Of a stretch of DNA of 64,000 nt, positions 1 to 11,440 are shown piece after piece; the first letter of the stretch is position 1; each line of letters begins with the position of its first letter. A model generated the notes under the pieces. The model searched no databases, had not been told where the DNA came from, and worked only from the letters and a program-made list of their open reading frames with translations. The position numbers and the translations under genes were made by a program. The stretch covers positions 48,946,006-49,010,005 of the forward strand of contig NC_082684.1 in the NCBI RefSeq assembly GCF_949987515.2, given 5' to 3'. The stretch is from Delphinus delphis (Eukaryota; Chordata; Mammalia; Artiodactyla; Delphinidae).

Positions 1-76
1 TTTCTAGGCCTGCAAGCTGTGGCCTACCCCAGACCACGTGATCCCACCAAGGGAAATGCCAGTTGGTCAGAACTCT

Positions 77-115
77 GGTGACAGTGCTTCTCAAACTATC
101 TGTGGTTCTGGAGAC
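77..115. mobile_element. possible hAT-type DNA transposon end
   Basis: The string cagtgcttctcaaactatct resembles the terminal inverted repeat shared by MER5/MER20-type non-autonomous hAT elements. It is followed by an 18-nt T run and then sequence I cannot assign, so the other end of this element is not identified. It could be the partner of the relic at 570-700, with later insertions between. Weak call. Confidence 0.35.
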
Positions 116-217
116 GTTTTTCGTTCATTTTTTTTTTTTTTTTTGATTTCCAGTCCCTGCGGACCAATACTTTTATAAAATTTAATAAAAATACATTACC
201 AGGAAGATGCGATTTTT

Positions 218-430
218 CATTTTTCTTTTTTTTTTTTGCGGTACGCGGGCCTCTTACTGCTGTGGCCTCTACCGTTGTGGAGCACAGGCTCCAGACGCGC
301 AGGCTCAGCAGCCATAGCTCACAGGCCCAGCCGCTCTGCGGCATGTGGGATCTTCCTGGACCGGGGCACGAACCCGTGTCCCCTGCATCGGCAGGCGGAC
401 TCTCAACCACTGCACCACCAGGGAAGCCCA
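218..430 (-). mobile_element. tRNA-Glu-derived CHR-type SINE, short subtype
   Basis: The 5' head (ccaccagggaagccc on + strand) lies at the right and an oligo-T (the A tail) at the left, so it is inserted on the minus strand. About 200 nt: tRNA-Glu-like head, then a tRNA-unrelated body ending in the short-subtype end (cgtaccgc before the A tail). Target-site duplication aagatgcgattttt (204-217) / aagatgcaattttt (431-444), one mismatch. B box reads GGTTCGTGCC. These elements use internal RNA polymerase III promoters and L1 enzymes for movement; this copy has no coding capacity. Confidence 0.95.
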
Positions 431-569
431 AAGATGCAATTTTTAAAAAGCCATAGAAAATGAAGGCCCAATTTTTTTTTAATCACTAGATTCAATAAAA
501 TCCAAATTACTCTTCAATATAGAAGTTCCTTTTAAAAGTAGAAAAGTTTCTCAATTTGTGTACTTAGGT

Positions 570-700
570 CCAGGGATTTTACTTCATTTGGGAATTTGTT
601 AGAAATGCAAATTCTTGGGCCTCATCCCAGATTTGCTGAAGCAAAAACTCTGGGGTGGTGCCCAGCCATCTGTGTTTTAACAAGACCTGAGGTGACTGTG
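570..700 (-). mobile_element. MER5A-like hAT-Charlie MITE fragment
   Basis: The stretch ttagaaatgcaaattcttgg, then catcccagatttgctgaagc, aactctggggtggtgcccag and tttaacaagacctgaggtga follows the MER5A consensus in reverse orientation. Ends are degraded. Old mammalian element with no coding capacity. Confidence 0.8.
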
Positions 701-886
701 ATGCCTGCTCATTTTTACGAGACTCACTCACCTAGAATGAATACACATCAGAAATCACAAGCCTAAATGGCAAAGCGGCCAGGCAGGGACAAAAATGAAA
801 TTTTGACAAGATGAGGATTATAAGGAAATGTAGAGTCTCTGGCAAACTGCAGCCCCGATGTCCCACACAGAAGCATTCAAATTCAG

Positions 887-904
887 ACACACAGACACAC
901 ACAG

Positions 905-955
<51 letters not shown>
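887..955. repeat. (AC)n microsatellite
   Basis: Imperfect CA repeat with a pure AC core at about 907-954 (roughly 24 units), flanked by interrupted units. Length suggests it is polymorphic. Confidence 0.97.
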
Positions 956-956
<1 letters not shown>

Positions 957-1394
957 GCACACCGCCCTGGTCAAACGAAACTTCTACTGGTAAGTGTCAG
1001 ACCCCTGTCTATTACCTTTTCTACATGTGGATTTATAGTAATCTCAGCCTTGATAAAATGATGAGTTGCTTTTTCCCAATAACTGTTTACACTCAGAGTA
1101 TTCGATAGTAAATCCTACATATATGAAGCCTTGTTCTTGAGGTCTTTTCTGTCACAACAATCTACGTTTCCATTTTTAATTCTATATCACACCATTTTGA
1201 ATTGTGAGACATTAATATGTTTTAAATCATCCTTGACTATTTTTCTTTGATAGTTTGAAAATTAATTCTCACCAATTAGTTTTAAAATAATTTTGTTATA
1301 GTCCATAAAGTGTCCTGTCAACATGTCAACTGAAAGTGTTAACTTGGTTAACTATTAGTTAACTATTAGTTCACTTGGTGATGGGTTAGAAAAA

Positions 1395-1560
1395 AACAGG
1401 CTTTGGGCTCCCATCCCAGCTCTGCTGCTCTGTAACTCTGCGGCTTTAGGCAAGATACTGAGCCTTAGCCTATGAAATGGCAACAGCAATGCCTCCCTCA
1501 GAGTCTGCTATAAGAAATTAATAAAACAACATATGCAAATCACCTGCCAATTTGCAGATG
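1395..1560 (+). mobile_element. MIR SINE
   Basis: Contains ggctttgggctcccatccca, agctctgctgctctgtaact, and the core ggcaagatactgagccttag followed by aaatggcaacagcaatgcct, in MIR order. Ancient pan-mammalian tRNA-derived SINE, diverged as expected. Confidence 0.85.
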
Positions 1561-1889
1561 CTCCAGAATGTCACTGCCTTTTCCCTTCTTCCTATTCTCA
1601 AATATGGTAGCCCCCTTCTCTTTCCTATCTGATTAACAGTTTTCTTTATTCCACAGAAGAAAGAAACAAAGAATAAACAAGCCTGAAAGTGACAGATTTC
1701 TCCCTTTGTATTGCCTGTCTATGACCTAATTATTTTATACATAGTATTTTTACTACAAATATTTTTGGGTGAGTTGTACTATGGTCATAAAATATGACAT
1801 ATAAGTTCTAATTTTTTGTTCTTATTGAAAGTTTCTATGTGTTCAAGTAAACAATACATTTTTATAACTCCCCGTATATCTGAGAGAAA

Positions 1890-2876
1890 AAATATGTATT
1901 TTCCACTGCCAACAAAAATAAAAATAGATAAATTGGAATACATCAAAATTTAAAACTTCTGTGCAGCAAAGGACACGATCAACAGAGCAAACAGGCAACA
2001 CCTAAAGTGGAAGAAGACATTTGCAAATCATATAAGGGGTTAATAGCCAGAATACATAAAGAACTCCTATAACTCAATAATAACTAACAACCCAACTAAG
2101 AAATGGGCAAATGACTTAATATACCTTTCTCCAAAGAAGATATAGAAATGGTCAACAAGTACATGAAAGGGTGCTCAGTGTCACTAATATTTGCTTTTGC
2201 TTGTGTACTTTTACTGAGAATATAAAATGGTACAGCTGCTGTGGAAAACAGTATGGCTGTTTCACAAAAAATTTAAAATAGATATACCATACGATCCAGC
2301 AATTCCACTTCTAAGTATATACCCAAAAGAATTGAAAGTAGAGTCTTGAAGAGATATTTGTACACCCATGCTCATATCAGCCTTATTTACAACAGCCAAG
2401 AAGTAGAAGCAAACCAAGTGTCCGTCAGTATATGAATGGATAAACAAATTGTGATACACACACACACACACACACAATGGAATATTATTCATACTTAAAA
2501 AGAAATTCTGACATGCTACAACATGGATAAACTTTGAGGACATTATGCTAAGTGAAATAAGGCAGTCACAAAAAGACAAATACTGTATATAAATACTCTG
2601 TATATAAATTCTTATATGAGGTACCCAGGATAGTCAAGTTCCTAGAAAAGAAAGTAGAATGGGGGTTGCCAGGGGCTGGGGGCAGGGAGGCATGGAACAT
2701 TACTGTTTAATGGGTACAGAGCTTCAGTTTTGCAAGATGAAGAGAGTTCTGGAGGTGGATGGCGGTGATGATTGCACAATGAGAATGTGCTTAATATCAC
2801 TGAACTGTACATTTAAAAATGGTTAAGATGGTAAATTTTATGTTATGTGTATTTTACCACAGTTTCAAAACAAGAA
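1890..2876 (+). mobile_element. old L1 (L1M-type) 3' end
   Basis: Begins in the C-terminal part of ORF2 (aacttctgtgcagcaaagga; caattccacttctaagtata; acccaagaagta-type block) and runs through the 3' UTR (ggggttgccaggggctgggg; aaatggttaagatggtaaat). All frames have many stops. An internal deletion or replacement is visible near 2190-2220, where the expected block between the 'cactaat' segment and 'aaaatggtacagctgctgtgg' is missing. A (CA)n expansion lies at 2457-2476. Same general subfamily as the copy at 43975-44851. Confidence 0.9.
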
Positions 2877-2884
2877 ACCTCAAA

Positions 2885-3504
2885 AAAACCCCAAGATGTG
2901 TATTTTCCTTTCTCTACCCTTAATTTTGTCATAAATCATAATAATTCTGCCTTACTGTTGGTACCATTCTTGCTTTAGTTCCAGCTGAGGCCTGGGCTGA
3001 GCATGGCCCAAGCCCCAGGGAAGGGGCTGGTTCAGAGTCTGTGGGTTCAGCCAGAGAATGGCTGGACCTTAACCGAGGCAAGGCCAAGCAAGAGCTGATA
3101 GGCAGAAATGTGCCGGGAGAGGGAGAAACAGTGAGTTCCCCCCAAAGAGCCTAGAAGCAAACTCTTATTTGTCAGCAAGGTGTCAGGGTCAGAACTATGC
3201 TACAAGACAGAGGAAAGTTTCATAAACAACCTAGTCCTTGGAGATCAATTCTAGAGTAGAGACAGGTTTCCAAACAGCTGACAAGACACTGACAGAGATG
3301 GAGATTTTATCACAGCTACCCTTCCTCCTCTTTCTTTTCCATCTTTCCTCACAGCTGCTGAAGAATCTTAAGGTCTTTCTTAATTAGTAGTCCGGATCAC
3401 CCTACCTATTTTATTTTCACCAAATCCTCATGATATCGCAGCTAGAACCTAGAAGGCAGAGTTGACAATGTCTAAGTGCTGTAGTGGACTACCAAAGAAG
3501 GTAG
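2885..3504. other. unassigned interval between two L1 relics
   Basis: No coding exon, RNA gene or clear repeat recognised. Slightly GC-richer around 2975-3140. Confidence 0.4.
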
Positions 3505-3710
3505 GAGGAGGGTCCTCAAAAAATTAAAAATAGAAGTATCATATGATCCAGCAATTCCACTTGTGGATATTTACCTGAAGGAAACAAAATACCAACTTGA
3601 AAAGATATCTGCACCCCCATGGTCATAGCAGCATTACTTACAATAGCAAAGACGTGCAAACAACCTAAATGACCGTCAGTGAAGAGATAAAGAAAATGTG
3701 ATACACACAC

Positions 3711-3741
<31 letters not shown>

Positions 3742-4112
3742 CAAGCACGTGTATACAATGGAATATTACTCAGCCATAAAGAAGAAGGAAATCTTGCTAT
3801 TTACGCCATCATGAATGGACCCCAAGGGCATAATTGAAACAAGTCAGACAGAGAAGACAAATACCATATGCTCTGGCTTATACGTGGAATCTTAAAACAA
3901 AAGAAACAAAACAAAACAACCCCCCCGCACCACCAAATTCATAGATGGAACAGACTGGTGATTGCCAGAGGCAGTGGGGTGGGGGGACACTGTGTGAAAT
4001 GGGTGAAAATGGTCAAAAGGTACAAACTTCCAGTTATAGGATAAATAAGTCCTGGGGATGTAATGTATAGCATGGTGACTACAGTTAACAATACTGTATC
4101 GTGTATTTGACA

Positions 4113-4465
4113 GTTTTTTTAATAAATAAATTGATTAACTTATTTATTTATTCATTTTTGGCTGTGCTGGGTCTTTGCTGCTGTACGCGGGCTTCTCTAG
4201 TTGCAGCGAGTGGGGGCTACTCTTCTTTGCGGTGTGTGGGCTTCTTATTGTGGTGGCTTCTCTTGCTGTGGAGCACGGGCTCTAGGCTTCAGTAATTGTG
4301 GCACATGGGCACAGTAGTTGTGGCTCGTGGGCTCTAGAGCGCAGGCTCAGTCGTTGTGGTGCACGGGCTTAGGTGCTCCACAGCATGTGGGATCCTTCTG
4401 GACCAGGGCTTGAAACCCTGTCCCCTGCATTGGCAGGCAGATTCCTGTGCCACCAGGGAAGTCCC
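4113..4465 (-). mobile_element. CHR-type SINE, long subtype, inside an L1
   Basis: Long form (about 350 nt) with the repeated cacaactactgag-like units and an (AAAT)n-type tail, which appears here as ttatttatttattcattttt at the left. Target-site duplication tatttgaca (4104-4112) / tatctgaca (4466-4474). The B box region is degenerate, consistent with an older copy. Confidence 0.95.
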
Positions 4466-4493
4466 TATCTGACATTGCTAAAGAGTAGATCTT

Positions 4494-4697
4494 GGACTTC
4501 CCTGGTGGCTCAGTGGTTGAGAGTCCGCCTGCCGATGCAGGGGACACGGGTTTGTGCCCCAGTCCGGGAAGATCCCACATGCCGCAGAGCAGCTGGGCCT
4601 GTGAGCCATGGCCGCTGAGCCTGCGCGTCCGGAGCCTGTGCTCCGCAACGGGAGAGGCCACAACAGTAAGAGGCCCGCGTACCGAAAAAAAAAAAAA
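4494..4697 (+). mobile_element. CHR-type SINE, short subtype, inside the same L1
   Basis: Head ggacttccctggtggctcag; A box tggctcagtgg at 4506-4516; B box ggtttgtgccc at 4549-4559; ends in an uninterrupted A tail. The 13-bp target-site duplication aagagtagatctt is perfect (4481-4493 and 4698-4710), indicating a relatively recent insertion. Its head faces the head of the minus-strand SINE 28 bp away. Confidence 0.97.
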
Positions 4698-5124
4698 AAG
4701 AGTAGATCTTAAAAGTTCTCATCCCAAGAAAAATAAATTTGTAACTGTGTGGTGATGGATATAAACTAGACTTATCATGGTGAAAATTTTGCAATATATA
4801 CACATATTGAATCATCATGTTGTACACGCAAAACTAGTGTGTTATATATTAATTATATCTCAATTTAAATAAAAAGAAAAGAAAGCAAGGGACAGTGACT
4901 TGGCCCTAGCAACACTTGTCTGGGAAGTTCTTCCCTGTAGTGGCAGGGACTGCAAAGTTACAGAGCTGAAGGACTCTGCAATGAAACAAACATTTGTGTT
5001 CAATGCACCTCCTACCATTTTTTGGTTGTTGTTATTTTTAATTCATACAAAGAACTTTCCCTGGTCCTTTGTGGCTATTTTGTTTGTTCCATTGGGCTTT
5101 TGTTAGAGCTATTATTTTCACAGT

Positions 5125-5254
5125 TTTTTCTTTCTTTGTTTTTTGGCCACGCCACGCAGCATATGGGATCTTAGTTCCCTGACCAGGGATTGAACCCATG
5201 TCCCCTGCAGTGGAAGCACAGAGTCTTAACCACTGGACCGCCAGGGTAGTCCCC
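5125..5254 (-). mobile_element. older CHR-type SINE, short remnant
   Basis: On the + strand it reads ggccacgccacgcagcatat ... agggattgaacccatgtccc ... gaccgccagggtagtcccc. This is a diverged tRNA-Glu head with a body ending at ggccac and a weak T-rich tail. It is a different, older subtype from the neighbouring long and short copies. Confidence 0.85.
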
Positions 5255-7027
5255 TCTTTCTTTTTTTAATGAGTGATCTTTTCAGCTTTGTTTCATGTTA
5301 CTTTCTTGTATTTTTCACTTTTATTAAATAGGAATGAGGAAGGAAAGAACTCTGAGGACAATCCTTATTCCTGGCCAGGTCTGTGATGTTCCTTCCTATA
5401 CTTACCCCAACACACGTCTACATCAGACCCAGAAAAACCTAAATGCAGGGCTCTTTCTACCCTTAAAATTGTTCATGCAAGTCATTCAAAAGAACCACTA
5501 AGAAAGAAAGAAATTCTCTGTCCTTTCCTGTATAATTTAAATATTTCACAATCATTTGTAAGCAATAATATTAGCCTCAAAGGTTGGAATAATACCACTC
5601 CAAATTTTTCAGAATATGAGATGTATAAACGAGAATCTGTGGTCTCTAACATAGGTAACGACAGTTCAGAGACAATTCACTTGAGAAACCAGGGCCTTGG
5701 AGGGAAAACAAAATAAATCGAAAACAATACCCTGAGAGAAAGAACCTTCTAGAGAACACTCAGAGTGTTAAATCCACAGTCGAAGGATTGGGCTCCTTTC
5801 ATAGTGACCTGCCTCCCAACAACCTCATTTCAAGGCAGGACTTGGAAAGACTATTACTATTATGCAGATATTTCCCACGGTCTTCCTTTAAAACATTATT
5901 CCTTCAATACATTGTAGGACATGTGGCTGTTATAACCCTGTGGGACCCTGGCCTCAAACCTGGCAGGGCCAAGGACATGTTCTGTCTACCTGGCCCCAGT
6001 CAGCTCCATCTAGCCTTTCACCAAAGGAGTTCCCTGCCCTCCCAAAACGAGATAAGATGAGCAGGGCCCCAGACTATTTGGTAATCTCCTCAGGGAAATA
6101 CAGACCATATTACAGACAGGCTTATGTCCCTGGAAAGCAAATTTGATCACTGATTCCCCCACCCAATAAATTTTTCATCAAACTTCTCAATCCATCTCTC
6201 CTTCTTGAAGTGACCACTAGAGTTCTGATTCAATTGCAAACTTGGTTCCATCTGTATAACCTGCTCAACTGATACCTCTCAATTCTAACATTATCCTTTT
6301 TACATCACAGCTTCATGCTCACAACTTTCCCTGGAGTTGTGAGTGACATAACCCTGCCACATCTATCCTCATTCTTGTTAGCTATAGGAGCCATCAGCTG
6401 CATGGCCTCAGGAAGTCTCTTTCCTCCTCAAGACGATCAAGCCAAGGAAACTTACACATTTCCTAACTATAAGTGAATGAATGGTTTGACTCAACTATAT
6501 CCACTCCAGATTAGGCCGGATGGTCCAACTCTACTCAGTGTTAGTCAACCAGGAGGTATACAACACTTACTCCCAAATTTCAAAAGGCCAAAGCTTTTCC
6601 CTGGCCCTGAGGGCTCCTGGAATATACCCTATGATGTCAACCTTCACTCTTGGAAGCGAAGTTTTCCCCCAAGGAGAAAACTCACTCTAATATCACCACT
6701 TGTACATTTTATCATTATTCGCTTCTTCCTTTTGTTTCTAACAGTTTCCCCCTTTAACCATTTTGTTGTGATATTCTCAGATATTATTATTCTCCCTTTC
6801 CTTATAATTTGCTTAATTAATGTATCATAGTCCTGACTTGTATTTTAATATATAATCTTTTGTTTTAACTACATCTGTTTTATGTGGCATAATTAAATTT
6901 ATATCTGTTATGATTGTTATATTTGGACCATCAGCTATCATTCTTTATTTCATCTTATTTTTGCTATTTCTTATTTATGCTTAATACATGCCATTGGTAT
7001 TAATTAAACACTGTATATATACTCCTT
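5255..7027. other. unassigned 1.8-kb interval
   Basis: No exon or RNA gene recognised. The reading frames here (up to about 117 codons, 6477-6830) show no known domain and mix hydrophobic low-complexity tails. The C/T-rich stretch 5900-6650 has the look of a decayed LTR or retroviral relic, but I cannot match it to a family. Confidence 0.35.
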
Positions 7028-7038
7028 TCTCCTTTCTT

Positions 7039-7250
7039 ATTTTATTTTATTTTTTTTTTGCGGTACGCGGGCCTCTCACTGTTGTGGCCTCTCCCTCTGT
7101 GGAGCACAGGCCCCGGACGCGCAGGCCCAGCGGCCACGGCTCACGGGCCCAGCCGCTCCGCGGCATGTGGGATCCTCCCGGACCGGGGCACGAACCCGCG
7201 TCCCCTGCATCGGCAGCAGACCCCCAACCACTGCACCACCAGGGAAGCCC
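7039..7250 (-). mobile_element. CHR-type SINE, short subtype
   Basis: The target-site duplication tctcctttctt is perfect (7028-7038 / 7251-7261). The A tail contains TTTTA-type interruptions. A small deletion lies between the A and B boxes (cggcagcagacccccaacc on the + strand). Confidence 0.95.
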
Positions 7251-7529
7251 TCTCCTTTCTTTTGAAATATGTTCAGAAGAAAACATTGAGTAAAACTATT
7301 TTCACTTAAATCTGTACACCAACACACACACAACCATGTCAACAATCATCAAATTCATTTTTCTGTTGTTTTCTAGTTATAGCCATGATAATAAACATCA
7401 TATCCTTAGGCTTTTTCTTTTTTTATATGAGTAAAAAATATATATGAGTTATTGGCTTCAGCTCTTCCCTATCTTATCTAATTCTTAGTTTTTGGACTGT
7501 TATTCTGAAACTTCTACTTTTCTTGGGGG

Positions 7530-7722
7530 TTCAGAAAGACATGAATTCAAATTCTAACTCTACTACTTACCAAAGGGAGTTCCTTAACTTCTCTGAGACT
7601 GTTTTTTCATCTGAAACCAGGGGATCATACCATTAGGGTTTTTTGAAGATTAAATGAAACAATGTATAGTAAAGAACTTGATACACAGCAGTTGCTCCCT
7701 AAATATTAGTTCCCTTCCTCTC
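7530..7722 (+). mobile_element. MIR SINE, nearly full length
   Basis: Shows agacatgaattcaaattcta, the core agttccttaacttctctgag, aaccaggggatcataccatt and gaagattaaatgaaacaatg in MIR order. Confidence 0.88.
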
Positions 7723-8516
7723 TTCCTTTTACATTTTAGATCACAATCCCATTCTGAAATGGGATGATATGGTCAGAAGCATTGATCCCTCCTAGTTGAT
7801 GTTTTTAGTCTCCCATCTTGAGTTAAGGCAGCCACAATATGAAGAAGTTCTTGTTTTGGATCCAAACTGTCAGTGACAATTTGGGGTTGGTAGGATATGT
7901 GAAAATCTTTCTTTACGCTTTCCCAAATGAACGACATCTTGCCTGGATCTTTTTTTTTTTTTTCTTAAAAAGAGTTACAGATGTTGTTTCATTTCCTTGG
8001 GGAGTTCATGGTCTCAATTGTGGCTGCATCTGAAATCATTATTTGAATATTATCTGGACTTTCTTTCCAGATGTTTTAAAATTTCTTCCTCACTAAAGAC
8101 TGAAGATGTTATAAGTAGTAAATATCTTGATATCTTTCTCTGGGTGTTCATTTCCATTTATAGACCAAGTCTTTAATCAATTCTGAAAACACTTTTACCT
8201 TAAATTGTTGATTCTTCAAAATTTATTTATTTTATTGGCTCAAGTACTTACTCTATTATTTTTAAGTTAAAATACTATGCTCAGTTTTCTAGAAATGAGT
8301 CATTTTGATCCACCACTATTTATACACGTTTACTTAAGCCATCTAATTTTGGATTTCATTCAGTAGTTAATAAGCATACTACCCTAATTAACTATTTAGC
8401 AGTTATCAATGTAAACTCTTCACTACTTCTAGAAATGTCCTTATTTATGGTATTGCAATTTCACTACATGGCTTTTGCTTCATGGCCTTATATCATCTTT
8501 CTTATCATTTAGAGTA
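7723..8516. other. unassigned AT-rich interval
   Basis: No exon, RNA gene or clear repeat recognised on either strand. Confidence 0.35.
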
Positions 8517-8524
8517 TATTTGAG

Positions 8525-8899
8525 TCATCTTTTCTTCTTTTACAAATTTTTTTTTATTTACTTATTTATTTGTTTTTGGCTGCGTTGGGCCTTTGTTGCT
8601 GTGCATGGGCTTTCTCTAGTTGCGGTGAGCAGGGGTTACTCTTCATTGCAGTGTGCGGGCTTCTCAGCGCGGTGGCCTCTCTTGCTGCGGAGCATGGGCT
8701 CTAGGTGCGCAAACTTCAGTAGTTGTGGCACATGGGCTCAGTAGCTGTAGCTCACAGGCTCTAGAGTGCAGGCTCAGTAGTTGTAGTGCACGGGCTTAGT
8801 TGCTCTGAGGCATGTGGGATCGTCCTGGACCAGGGCTTGTACCCGTGTCCCCTGCATTGGCAGGTGGATTCTTAACCACTGTGCCACCAGGGAAGTCCC
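8525..8899 (-). mobile_element. CHR-type SINE, long subtype
   Basis: Long form with multiple gtagttgtggcacatggg-like units, head at the right (gccaccagggaagtcc), and an (AAAT)n-type tail at the left. Target-site duplication tatttgag (8517-8524 / 8900-8907). Confidence 0.95.
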
Positions 8900-8910
8900 T
8901 ATTTGAGACA

Positions 8911-9509
8911 TTTTTTGAACTCTGAGACTTTTTGGTTGTTCTGTATCAGACAATTTTAAAGTTTATTGTTCTTTTGTAATTTTGTTCTTTGGAATTGCAA
9001 CATTTAAAATTTAGTTGGGTTATTTTGAAAATTATTCTTTGATTTGCTTTTTGAATACTGAGGTTATGCTATTAAAGATGTTTGCTTGAGACATTTTCAT
9101 TGGCATTTTAATGGGTTTAATATGAAGAAGGTTGTCTACACTGCTACTTAGGCTATTGGTTTCCAAGAGGTAAAAATATTTCTACTTGTAAATTCTAGTC
9201 TTTAAAAGTAAATACCGGAGCACCATAGATATTTTTTAAACAGATGATAAATCATTTCCAATAAGTAATATTCCTCATCTATTTCATATCTTGAAGTTTT
9301 ATCTTCAAATAAGCCTCTATACAGATAAAATTATGCTTCAAAGAAAACTAAAATGTAAATATAGTAATTAGTTTCTTCTAAGATCCCACCTTTAAATAAG
9401 TCATGTCTAATCCAGAACTAAGAGAAGAAATGACATGCCTAACGACACAAAGCTCAGAGTGTAGCCTTCGCCTGCCCCACGTTAGCAAAGTTGCAATGAG
9501 GTCAAGTAG
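8911..9509. other. unassigned AT-rich interval
   Basis: Nothing recognised beyond homopolymer-rich sequence. Confidence 0.35.
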
Positions 9510-9524
9510 CACAGAGCTTTTGCC

Positions 9525-9851
9525 TTTTTTGGCCGTGTTGGGTCTTTGTGGCTATGTGCAGTCTTTCTCTAGCTGTGGTGAGCAGGGGCTACTCTTTGTT
9601 GCAGTGTGCGGGCTTCCCATTGTCATGGGTTCTCTTGTTGCAGAGCATGGGCTCTAGGCGTGCGGGCTTCAGTAGTTGTGGCACATGTGCTGAGCAGTTG
9701 TGGCTTGTGGGCTCTAGAGCGCAGGCTCAGTAGTTGTGGCGCACAGGCTTAGTTGTTCCGCAGCATATGGGATCTTCCTGGGCCAGGGATCAAACCCGTG
9801 CCCCCTGCATTGGCAGGCAGACTCTTAACCACTGCAGCACCAGGGAAGGCC
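9525..9851 (-). mobile_element. CHR-type SINE, long subtype
   Basis: Long form lacking most of the simple tail (it starts at ttttttggccgtgttgggtc). Target-site duplication cacagagctttt (about 9510-9521) / cacaaagctctt (9852-9863), two mismatches, so relatively old. Confidence 0.93.
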
Positions 9852-10202
9852 CACAAAGCTCTTCTTTAACAGTCTTTAAGTCAGCTTATCACATCTGTCC
9901 CGGGGGACGGGACCTAGGGACTCTTCTGTATTTTAGCCTGAGAACAAGTTTTACCCGTAAGAGAAGGAAAGCAATTTATATTTATCTTTTATCTAGCCAT
10001 TTAACCAAATTTCCAATTCCGAAAGAAAACAAAAACTCTTATATACTGAAGAATACATTTTAAAAGAAAGCTCAGTATTTATTTGAAAACCATTATAAAG
10101 TGTTTTTAAAAGATATAAAACAAGACTTGAACAGAGAGACTTCCTGGATGGAAAAAACTGAATGTAAAAAAGTTGATCCTTTCCAAATTAATATATAATT
10201 TT

Positions 10203-10399
10203 TTTTTTTCGGTACACGGGTCTCTCACTGTTGTGGCTCTCCCATTGCGGAGCACAGGCTCCGGACGTGCAGGCTTAGCGGCCATGGCTCACGGGCGCAG
10301 CCGCTCCATGGCATGTGGGATCTTCCCGGACCGGTGCATGAACCCGTGTTCCCTGCATCGGCAGGTGGACTCTCAACCACTGCGCCACCAGGGAAGCCC
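10203..10399 (-). mobile_element. CHR-type SINE, short subtype
   Basis: Perfect 14-bp target-site duplication taatatataatttt (10189-10202 / 10400-10413). Head at the right, oligo-T at the left. Inserted into the old L1. Confidence 0.96.
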
Positions 10400-10932
10400 T
10401 AATATATAATTTTAATGCAGTTTTAATCAGAATCTCCACTGAGATTTTAGATTGTAACAAAATGAGTCTAAAATTTATTGGGAAAAAATGCCAAACAACA
10501 CCAAGAAATATTTTAAAAGAAGAGTAAAATGGGACTCAGTTGCTTTTCTATATACTAAAACCTAAACTATAACTACTATAATCAAGATAGTATCATATTG
10601 ATACAGGAATGGAAAATAGACTCAGGAAATATAATACAAGGTATAGAAATTGATAGAAGTATATGTGGAACAACATATGACTAAGGCAGCATCTCAATTC
10701 ACAGATAAAGTACATGGTGTCATCAAACTGGTTATACATTTGAAAGAACATAAATTTACATTCATATCTCATACCATATACAAAATATATTCTAGATGAA
10801 TTTAATATATGTATTTTTAAAATAAATCAATCAAAATATTAGAAGAAGAGTTAAAAGTATACTGGTTTGGATAGATGAAGCCTTCCTAAGAGAGAAACCA
10901 TAAAGGAAAAGATAGATATATGTGACTAAATA

Positions 10933-10995
10933 TTGGGTTGGCCCAAAAGTTCATACCTTACAGAAAAACCCAAATGAACTTTTTGGCCAGCCCAA
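10933..10995. mobile_element. mariner-type MITE (63 bp)
   Basis: Terminal inverted repeats ttgggttggcccaaaagttc (10933-10952) and its near complement gaactttttggccagcccaa (10976-10995) match at 18 of 20 positions. They are flanked by the TA duplication expected for Tc1/mariner insertions (10931-10932 and 10996-10997). Similar short mariner-derived palindromes are known in cetartiodactyl genomes. No transposase is encoded. Confidence 0.92.
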
Positions 10996-11440
10996 TATAA
11001 AAAAAGTTTGTATGGCAAAAGAGAATATAAACAAAATCAAAGACAAATAGTAGACTGGGAAATATAGAACTGTATCATGTAGAACAAACAAAATATTACT
11101 ATCATTAATAAACTAAGAGCTCCCTACAAATTGAGGCGTCAAATCACCTTCAAGAGGCATGAGAAAAGGATATGAAAACAATTCACAGAAGAAATGCAAA
11201 AGAACAATAAAACGTGAAAATATGCTCAACCTTACCAAAATTCAAGGGAATATAAGTGAAAATAGAATATACCACTTTTCACCTAGTAGAGTAACAATAC
11301 TCAATGATGACTACAACATAGAAAACAAGCCATCTCACACTTGCTAATGGAAGCCTGAACTGGTATGTTTTTGGAAAGAAATCTGGCAACATACTTTAAA
11401 ATTTGAGATGCATGTGTCCTTTGACTCAACCCCTTGTCCC

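Larger units (their letters stand above)
3512..4885 (+). mobile_element. old L1M 3' end, interrupted by two SINEs
   Basis: ORF2 C-terminal segment (atgatccagcaattccactt; ggaatattactcagccataa) and 3' UTR. A (CA)n block lies at 3702-3743. The 3' UTR is cut at 4112 by a minus-strand SINE and at 4493 by a plus-strand SINE. It resumes at 4711 (aaaagttctcatcccaagaa) and ends in the usual attatatctcaatttaaata tail. Removing both SINEs gives a continuous L1 3' UTR, so the insertions are younger. Confidence 0.9.
10060..11440 (+). mobile_element. old L1M ORF2/3' fragment with nested SINE and MITE
   Basis: L1 ORF2-derived strings include tgagtctaaaatttattggg and caagatagtatcatattgat. Further downstream come ttcacagaagaaatgcaaaa and tactttaaaatttgagatgc. 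It is interrupted by the SINE at 10203-10399 and the mariner MITE at 10933-10995. Frames are full of stops. The fragment may continue in more diverged form to about 11970. Confidence 0.75.

Noticed and set aside
5788..6830. Possible retroviral coding relic in three short plus-strand frames
   Set aside because: None of the translated pieces shows a gag, pol or env motif I can recognise, so I left the stretch unassigned.
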